DNA of 64,000 nucleotides from Malania oleifera (taxonomy: Eukaryota; Streptophyta; Magnoliopsida; Santalales; Ximeniaceae). The translations under genes and the position numbers were made by a program. The notes under the pieces are model-generated. The model saw only the letters and a program-made list of their open reading frames with translations. It did no database searches and was not told the DNA's origin. The stretch spans positions 77,670,931-77,734,930 of the forward strand of contig NC_080419.1 of assembly GCF_029873635.1 (NCBI RefSeq), written 5' to 3'. Below, piece after piece: positions 61,357 to 64,000 of the stretch. How positions within the stretch are numbered: position 1 is the stretch's first letter; the number at the start of each line of letters is the position of its first letter.

Positions 61357-61702
61357 TGTTATAAAAGATGTAATAAAATAAATAGAGATGAGACCGAAAT
61401 TTACGTAGTTCGACTATGCCTACTGCACGGGTGAAACTTCACTATCTTGGAAAAAATTATAAGATGATTTGGATTCGACATTGTATTAAATATCTCTTTT
61501 TTTTTAATTTCTTGTATAAAATGTCTCTCTTCTTTTTATCTCTCTTCTTGTTTTATCCTCACTATAAATCTACTTACATGAAAGTATAAATGTGTGCGTA
61601 GGGTATCTTTTTATAGGGTGATATGGATAAAAAAATATTTATTAGGATGGAAAAATAGAAGAGGTGGAAGATGGGGTGATATTTATATTTTTCATAACAA
61701 AA
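61357..61702 (-). repeat. 5' LTR of Copia-C
   Basis: This short LTR of 346 bases runs from TGTTATAAAAGATG to TTCATAACA with matching inverted ends TGTTAT/ATAACA. It contains the U5 motif TTTACGTAGTTCGAC (about 61400-61415). The 3' LTR of Copia-C is not in the window. Confidence 0.65.
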
Positions 61703-61931
61703 TTAAAATTTTATTAATTTTTATTTTCTTCCCAACTTTCCCAGTAACCGAAAAATGGAATCCTTCCTATTTCTCTTTCGTCTCCCCGTAATTTGTAAGC
61801 TTCAAACCTGTTGTAACCGGTACAGTTCCAAAACGGGGGCATGACTGTGTGGCAAGGTGCTGAGCTCTGGGGGCATAGTGGGAGTGTCGATTGGCTCGGT
61901 ACAATTCTTCAGCCTAAATGCTGTGACGTAA
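61703..61931. promoter_or_regulatory. Possible promoter and 5' UTR of the gene at 61932
   Basis: Sequence between Copia-C and the putative exon becomes clearly richer in G and C from about 61810, as is usual near a plant gene start. No TATA box stands out. This is inference from composition and position only. Confidence 0.3.
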
Positions 61932-62121
61932 ATGGAGAGGGTGGTGCTTATGAGATCCATTTACCGATCGGCTTTGTACGGATCCTGCCGGTTCACTTCG
62001 GCCAACGTCAACAATCGCCACCTTCAACAGCTCTGCGGAGGTCTTCTCAATTCTTCTCCTTCTCGAAGCTTGTTTAACCACCCTCCGTCTTCTTCCGCCG
62101 CGTATCCAAATCCCCTCCCTG
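61932..62121 (+). CDS. Putative first exon with mitochondrial-type leader; gene not identified
   Basis: The frame starting MERVVLMRSIYRSALYG, or from a second ATG at 61950, gives about 60 residues. They are rich in arginine, serine and leucine and almost free of acidic residues (RFTSANVNNRHLQQL, SRSLFNHPPSSSAAYP). This is what mitochondrial or chloroplast targeting peptides look like. GT dinucleotides at 62122 and 62125 could be the donor, after which the sequence turns into T-rich, intron-like DNA. No downstream exon was found in the window; the following 2 kb contain a solo LTR and Copia remains. I do not recognise the gene. It could be a real gene running beyond the window or a stranded exon. 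Confidence 0.4.
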
Positions 62122-62124
62122 GTG

Positions 62125-62704
62125 GTACTCTCTTCTTCTTCTACTTCTTCCTATTCAATTTTTTTTTTTGTCGTTATTTTTGATTACTTCACCTAATGTT
62201 TCTTATCTGCTTCGTATCCAATTTCCTAAAATCCTGGTTTATGTCAATTTTGTTACCTTTTTTTGGAGGGATGGGGGGTAGTGTGCAAGCTTGCCTCCCG
62301 TGGCTATTAGTTTATAATTACTGATTAGCATCTGTTTTGTTTTGGTGCTATTCTTTCCTTTCGATGATATTGTTTGAAAATTTTCTAGGAGGAAGACTTT
62401 AGCTTACTTTATGAACCATTATAAAAAAGGATATAGAAAGTAAGTCATATACTTTGGGCCATTTTTATACAGCCAAGTTTTGATGCAAGTCTTATGTTTG
62501 GTCACTGTTCCTTTTGATCAAGTCTCAGTTATGCAGAAATTATGGATCTTCTCTCTTCTTACTCTTATATTTGGTTAGTGATGGAAATTCTACAAAAAAT
62601 GGTTGAATTGTGAGATGGACTAGCCTTTTATATAGTTGCCTAAGTTACTCAATCCATAATAGGATCATAAATATATAAATGATCTTTTTCCTCCCTTCAA
62701 GGTG
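62125..62704. other. T-rich stretch after the putative exon, no gene seen
   Basis: If the exon at 61932 is real, this is its first intron. No domain, LTR or inverted terminus was recognised. Confidence 0.4.
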
Positions 62705-62709
62705 AATGT

Positions 62710-63376
62710 TGTTGTGAGAGATATCAATAAACAACCACAGCGGAATAATTCTTCTCCCTATATGCAAACAAATATAATGTATCTCTACTTTTATACGTGC
62801 TGAAAATAATAAGAAAAATAATCAATCACACCAAGCCACAAGAAACACAAACAATTTTTTACATGGAAAACTTTCTCAGTGTGAGGAAGAAAAACCAAGG
62901 GACCTAGTCCAGTTAAAACTTCTACTATCAATCAAATAATGGGTACACCAAGTCTTCTCTAATCTCAATTAGAGGTTACAAATATATCTCATCAACATAT
63001 CAATAATCTTGGCAAATACAAAGAAAATTGGAGAGAATATACCAAATTTGCGGTTACTGTTTACGGGCAAAATTCCTAACTCCTGAGCTCCAAATCCAAT
63101 CTCCACCGTTCAGATTGTAGCTACTTGAGTCGTGAACCTCTCCACCAAATTTCAGCTCGATCAGACCACAGACGAAGCGGGATCGGAGTCTTGATGAAAT
63201 CTGAGCAGCATGGGAAAAATCACGTTTTTCTCTCTTTCTTTTGAGAAGTGACGGCTCCTCTCTTCTCACCTCTCTTTTTATAACTTCCTTTAGGTTTTCA
63301 CACTAAAGGGCTAGACTTTGGGCTTTTAATAAAGCTCACTTGGGCTTTCCTTCACATGGAAGGAAATAACCCAACA
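62710..63376 (-). mobile_element. Solo LTR with perfect 5-base duplication
   Basis: A 667-base unit begins TGTTGTGAGAGATATC and ends CCCAACA, flanked by AATGT at 62705-62709 and 63377-63381. No internal domains are present. A minus-strand TATA-like TATAAAAAG lies near 63275-63283, so the LTR reads on the minus strand. The frame at 63054-63269 is not similar to any known protein. The exact duplication suggests a fairly recent solo LTR. Confidence 0.8.
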
Positions 63377-63381
63377 AATGT

Positions 63382-64000
63382 ACTTTTAATTGTCTTCATT
63401 TACTGTGATATGTTACTTATTGAACGTTGATTAATGATCTATGACTTTGATGAATGTATTTCCATTATTTAAATGCATCCTGAGAGATTGTTCATTAACC
63501 ATCAAGGATACATGACTTGGTCATTGTAGATTCAACAAATATACATTCAAAAACATAATACTTGACTTTGGTCGATGCACCTATTTTATAACTTAATTCT
63601 TAATTAATTATTTGTATATATTTACACACACCCATGCGATCATGAAGGTCATGCGTGTGTGTATTCAATTCAACATCTTCTACTTGATTGAATAATCACA
63701 ACAAGAGTCATTACATTTTATTTAGATTAGCATTCACTATTCACTTAATTAAACAAATAACTAATGTGGATCTTGGCAGTTTATGTCAATTACTCGACAT
63801 ATTTCCTTCCATATATCACATGATTAGCTTTTATTTAGATAATTGATAATCATTTTCCATTATTTTCCATTTCAGTAATGTGCACATGCATGAACGGTTA
63901 GACCTATAGAACTTTTGCATGCTCATTATGCATTTTAGGTTCCAATGCTTTAGCCAATGGGTCCGGGTAGCATCATATTGTTACTAATGTGTTCAATCAA
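63382..64000 (-). mobile_element. End of a further minus-strand Copia fossil
   Basis: On the minus strand the last 100 bases contain a piece resembling the end of Copia RNase H (DPLAKALEPKM). Downstream of it, TTCAACATCTTCTACTTG near 63670-63687 read on the minus strand gives a purine-rich stretch followed by TGTTGAATTG. This may be the polypurine tract and the start of a 3' LTR at 63675. The remainder of the element lies outside the window. Confidence 0.45.

Noticed and set aside
63054-63269. Minus-strand frame of 71 codons as a gene
   Set aside because: It lies entirely within the solo LTR just downstream of its TATA-like box and resembles no known protein.

Overview
This window is nuclear DNA from a flowering plant, most likely a eudicot. 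It is AT-rich, and its one complete gene is an eight-exon gene for the exosome subunit RRP46 whose protein is very close to the plant form. Most of the rest is retrotransposon sequence: Copia and Gypsy elements, solo LTRs, a LINE and several DNA transposons. There is no sign of bacterial or organellar DNA, and no CRISPR array or RNA gene was recognised.

Layout. From 1 to 27995 lies an old minus-strand Copia (Copia-A) cut into pieces by later arrivals. These are part of a long LTR (1-1279), a chromodomain Gypsy of Tekay/Del type (2601-11738, target duplication CCCAA), a plus-strand Copia-B (12460-22976, duplication GCTAT/GCTAC) and a solo LTR (23658-25871, duplication AGTAC). Copia-B itself holds a solo LTR and a fragment of another element. 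From 28.0 to 40.0 kb is the gene island with RRP46 (CDS 29273-38251). Its 5-kb second intron carries a hAT-like and a Mutator-like non-autonomous element. From 40.0 to 47.5 kb are non-autonomous or truncated LTR elements. From 47.5 to 61.7 kb is a second nest. A minus-strand Copia-C is split by a gag-bearing, apparently pol-less SIRE-like element (50279-60469). That element in turn received a hAT transposon with a captured RBOH (NADPH oxidase) gene fragment (53265-54265) and a 5'-truncated LINE (55348-56613). At 61.9 kb is a possible first exon of an unidentified gene with a mitochondrial-type leader. The window ends in a solo LTR (62710-63376, duplication AATGT) and the tail of another Copia.

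The host genes do not form a pathway. RRP46 works in the RNA exosome, the RBOH piece is a passenger, and the 61.9-kb exon is unassigned. The observations most worth following are the RBOH capture, the arrays of TCGA-centred palindromes just upstream of the TATA box in the LTRs of several unrelated families, and a shared U5 motif around ACGTGGTTCGGC. Boundaries given with target duplications were read base by base. Other boundaries, family names and divergence figures are estimates by eye.
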